Below, piece by piece: positions 62,783 through 64,000 of a stretch of 64,000 nucleotides of DNA (position 1 is its first letter; every line of letters begins with the position of its first letter). The translations under genes and the position numbers were made by a program. Below the pieces are notes generated by a model. The model was not told where the DNA came from. It saw only the letters and a program-made list of their open reading frames with translations, and did no database searches. Origin of the DNA: Sphingobium sp. JS3065 (GTDB taxonomy: Bacteria; Pseudomonadota; Alphaproteobacteria; Sphingomonadales; Sphingomonadaceae); contig NZ_CP102664.1 of NCBI RefSeq assembly GCF_026427355.1, positions 1,674,001 through 1,738,000 of the forward strand, in the 5' to 3' direction.

Positions 62783-64000
62783 GCCGCGTCTCCGCGCGGA
62801 CGGACCGAGACAACCTGCATCATCCCGGCGTGCATGTGGTAGAGCATATGGCAGTGGAACGCCCAGTCGCCGACCGCGTCAGTGGTGACGTCAAAGGTCA
62901 CCTTGCCGCCCGGCAGTACGTTGACCGTGTGCTTGCGCGGCGCATATTCGCCATGGCCGGTCACCAACTCGAAAAAATGGCCGTGGAGATGGATCGGATG
63001 CGACATCATCGTGTCGTTGACGAGCGTCACCCGCACGCGCTCGTCCTTCAGGAAAGGGATCGGCGCCTTGACTTCGCTCATCTTCAGCCCGTCGAACGAC
63101 CACATGTACCGCTCCATATTGGCGGTCAGGTGGATCTCCATCGCCCGGTCCGGCGCGCGTATATCGGGATTGCGCGTCAACGCCATCAGGTCGCGATAGA
63201 CCAGCACCTTGTGACCGACATTTTCGAGGCCCTGGCCCGGATCGCCGGTGCGGTCCATCGCCATCGGTGCGATCGTCTGCACCCCCGGCCCCATGCGAAC
63301 CTGCGGCGCATTCTTCGGGTCGCGCATGTTCATCCCGCCCATCGCGGAATGATCCATTCCGGCCATTCCGGCGCCGGCTTGCGGCGCCATGCCTGCCATC
63401 GCGCCAGCGGCTCCCGCCGCCATGTCGTGGCCCATCGCGGCATGGTCCATGCCGGCCATGCCGCTGTCGGGCTTGCTCAGGTCGATCGTGCCGCCGCTTG
63501 CTCCCGACATGTCCATGCCCGACATGTCCATCCCCATGTCCTTCATCGTGGCGACTGGCCGGGAGCGGAGCGGCGGCACTCCGGCGGCCATGCCTTCGCG
63601 CGGCGCCAGCGTTGCGCGCGCCAGGCCGGAGCGATCGACCGCCTCGCCGACGATCGTGTAGGCCCGTTCGTCGGTCGGCGTGACGATCACGTCAAAGGTC
63701 TCGGCGACCGTGATCTGGAATTCGTCGACCGTGACCGGACGCACATCCTGCCCATCGGCCTGGACGATGGTCAGCGGCAGGCCCGGAATCCGGACGTTGA
63801 AGATCGTCATCGCCGAGGCGTTGATGAAGCGCAGGCGCACCCGCTCGCCCGGCTGGAAGAGAGCCGTCCAGTTGTCACGCGGGCCATGGCCGTTGACGAG
63901 AAAGGTGTAGGTCGAACCCGTCACGTCGGACACGTCGGTCGGGTCCATCCGCATCTTGCCCCAGTCCATCCGCTCCTTGAGTGGCTGATCGCGGCCCGCC
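62779..64000 (-). CDS. copA: Copper resistance multicopper oxidase CopA, C-terminal part
   Basis: About 407 residues are visible; the N-terminus lies beyond the window. A middle cupredoxin domain (RLRFINASAMTIFNVRIPGL) is followed by a Met/His-rich insert (MGMDMSGMDMSG, GMDHAAMGHDMAAG, GMDHSAMGGMNM) and the C-terminal cupredoxin with type 1/2/3 copper ligands HPIHLHGHFFEL and HCHMLYHMHAGMM. CopA oxidises Cu(I) and binds copper in the periplasm. It is the first visible gene of the copAB-DUF411-cus block. Confidence 0.95.
   Translation of the reverse strand, partial: AGRDQPLKERMDWGKMRMDPTDVSDVTGSTYTFLVNGHGPRDNWTALFQPGERVRLRFINASAMTIFNVRIPGLPLTIVQADGQDVRPVTVDEFQITVAETFDVIVTPTDERAYTIVGEAVDRSGLARATLAPREGMAAGVPPLRSRPVATMKDMGMDMSGMDMSGASGGTIDLSKPDSGMAGMDHAAMGHDMAAGAAGAMAGMAPQAGAGMAGMDHSAMGGMNMRDPKNAPQVRMGPGVQTIAPMAMDRTGDPGQGLENVGHKVLVYRDLMALTRNPDIRAPDRAMEIHLTANMERYMWSFDGLKMSEVKAPIPFLKDERVRVTLVNDTMMSHPIHLHGHFFELVTGHGEYAPRKHTVNVLPGGKVTFDVTTDAVGDWAFHCHMLYHMHAGMMQVVSVRPRGDAA

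Overview
The window is high-GC alphaproteobacterial DNA. It most likely comes from a sphingomonad (Sphingomonas, Sphingobium, Novosphingobium or Sphingopyxis type) and from a conjugative plasmid or integrative element. The reasons are an F-type transfer block, a MucR regulator with the CxxD finger, a TorF-type porin, and accessory blocks dominated by toxin-antitoxin, defence-like and heavy-metal genes. No transposase, integrase, tRNA, rRNA or CRISPR array was recognised.

Positions 1-7149 (+ strand) hold the end of an F-type (MPF-F) conjugation operon: an S26 signal peptidase, TraF, a TrbB-like thioredoxin-fold protein, TraH and TraG. A small membrane protein faces traG on the other strand. 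Positions 7800-14330 form a stress/defence-like island: a TacA/TacT toxin-antitoxin pair, a nucleotidyltransferase-HEPN fusion and a very large RelA/SpoT-domain protein, facing a PIN-domain protein and a second, HEPN-like protein. Positions 14342-16977 carry small regulators: an SRPBCC protein, MucR, an AraC-type activator and an ECF sigma factor.

Positions 17446-28573 (- strand) are one long metal-efflux operon. In transcription order it runs: His-rich exported protein, czcC, czcB, a lipoprotein, czcA, a DUF190 protein, a P1B-4 ATPase, an SRPBCC protein, an MliC-like lipoprotein and a ZIP transporter. Positions 28671-34697 are a pbr-like (Pb/Cd/Zn) cluster: cytochrome c-FTR1 permease (pbrT-like), MerR regulator, divergent P1B-2 ATPase and UppP (pbrB-like). 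Positions 34699-41380 are lower in GC and less familiar: a HigA-like HTH/ImmA protein, two paralogous retropepsin-PDZ proteins, a TorF-type porin and an orphan histidine kinase.

Positions 41708-53306 hold a second MerR gene, a second czcCBA-DUF190 operon in the opposite orientation, a CaCA-type exchanger, lspA, a glutamine-dependent NAD synthetase and a MAPEG-like protein. Next come two gene stumps (FTR1/PbrT and EamA type) behind an intact MerR-type operator. Positions 53837-64000 (- strand) are a copper block read copA, copB, DUF411, two small Met/Cys-rich proteins, cusC, cusB, cusA, cusF; copA runs off the window.

At least five MerR-type promoters with 19-bp spacers tie the Pb/Zn/Cd genes into an apparent regulon. 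One of them drives a retropepsin-PDZ gene, the most unexpected member. The two best candidates for undescribed biology are the RelA/SpoT giant with its HEPN/nucleotidyltransferase and PIN neighbours, and the metal-promoter-driven retropepsin-PDZ / porin / orphan-kinase group.
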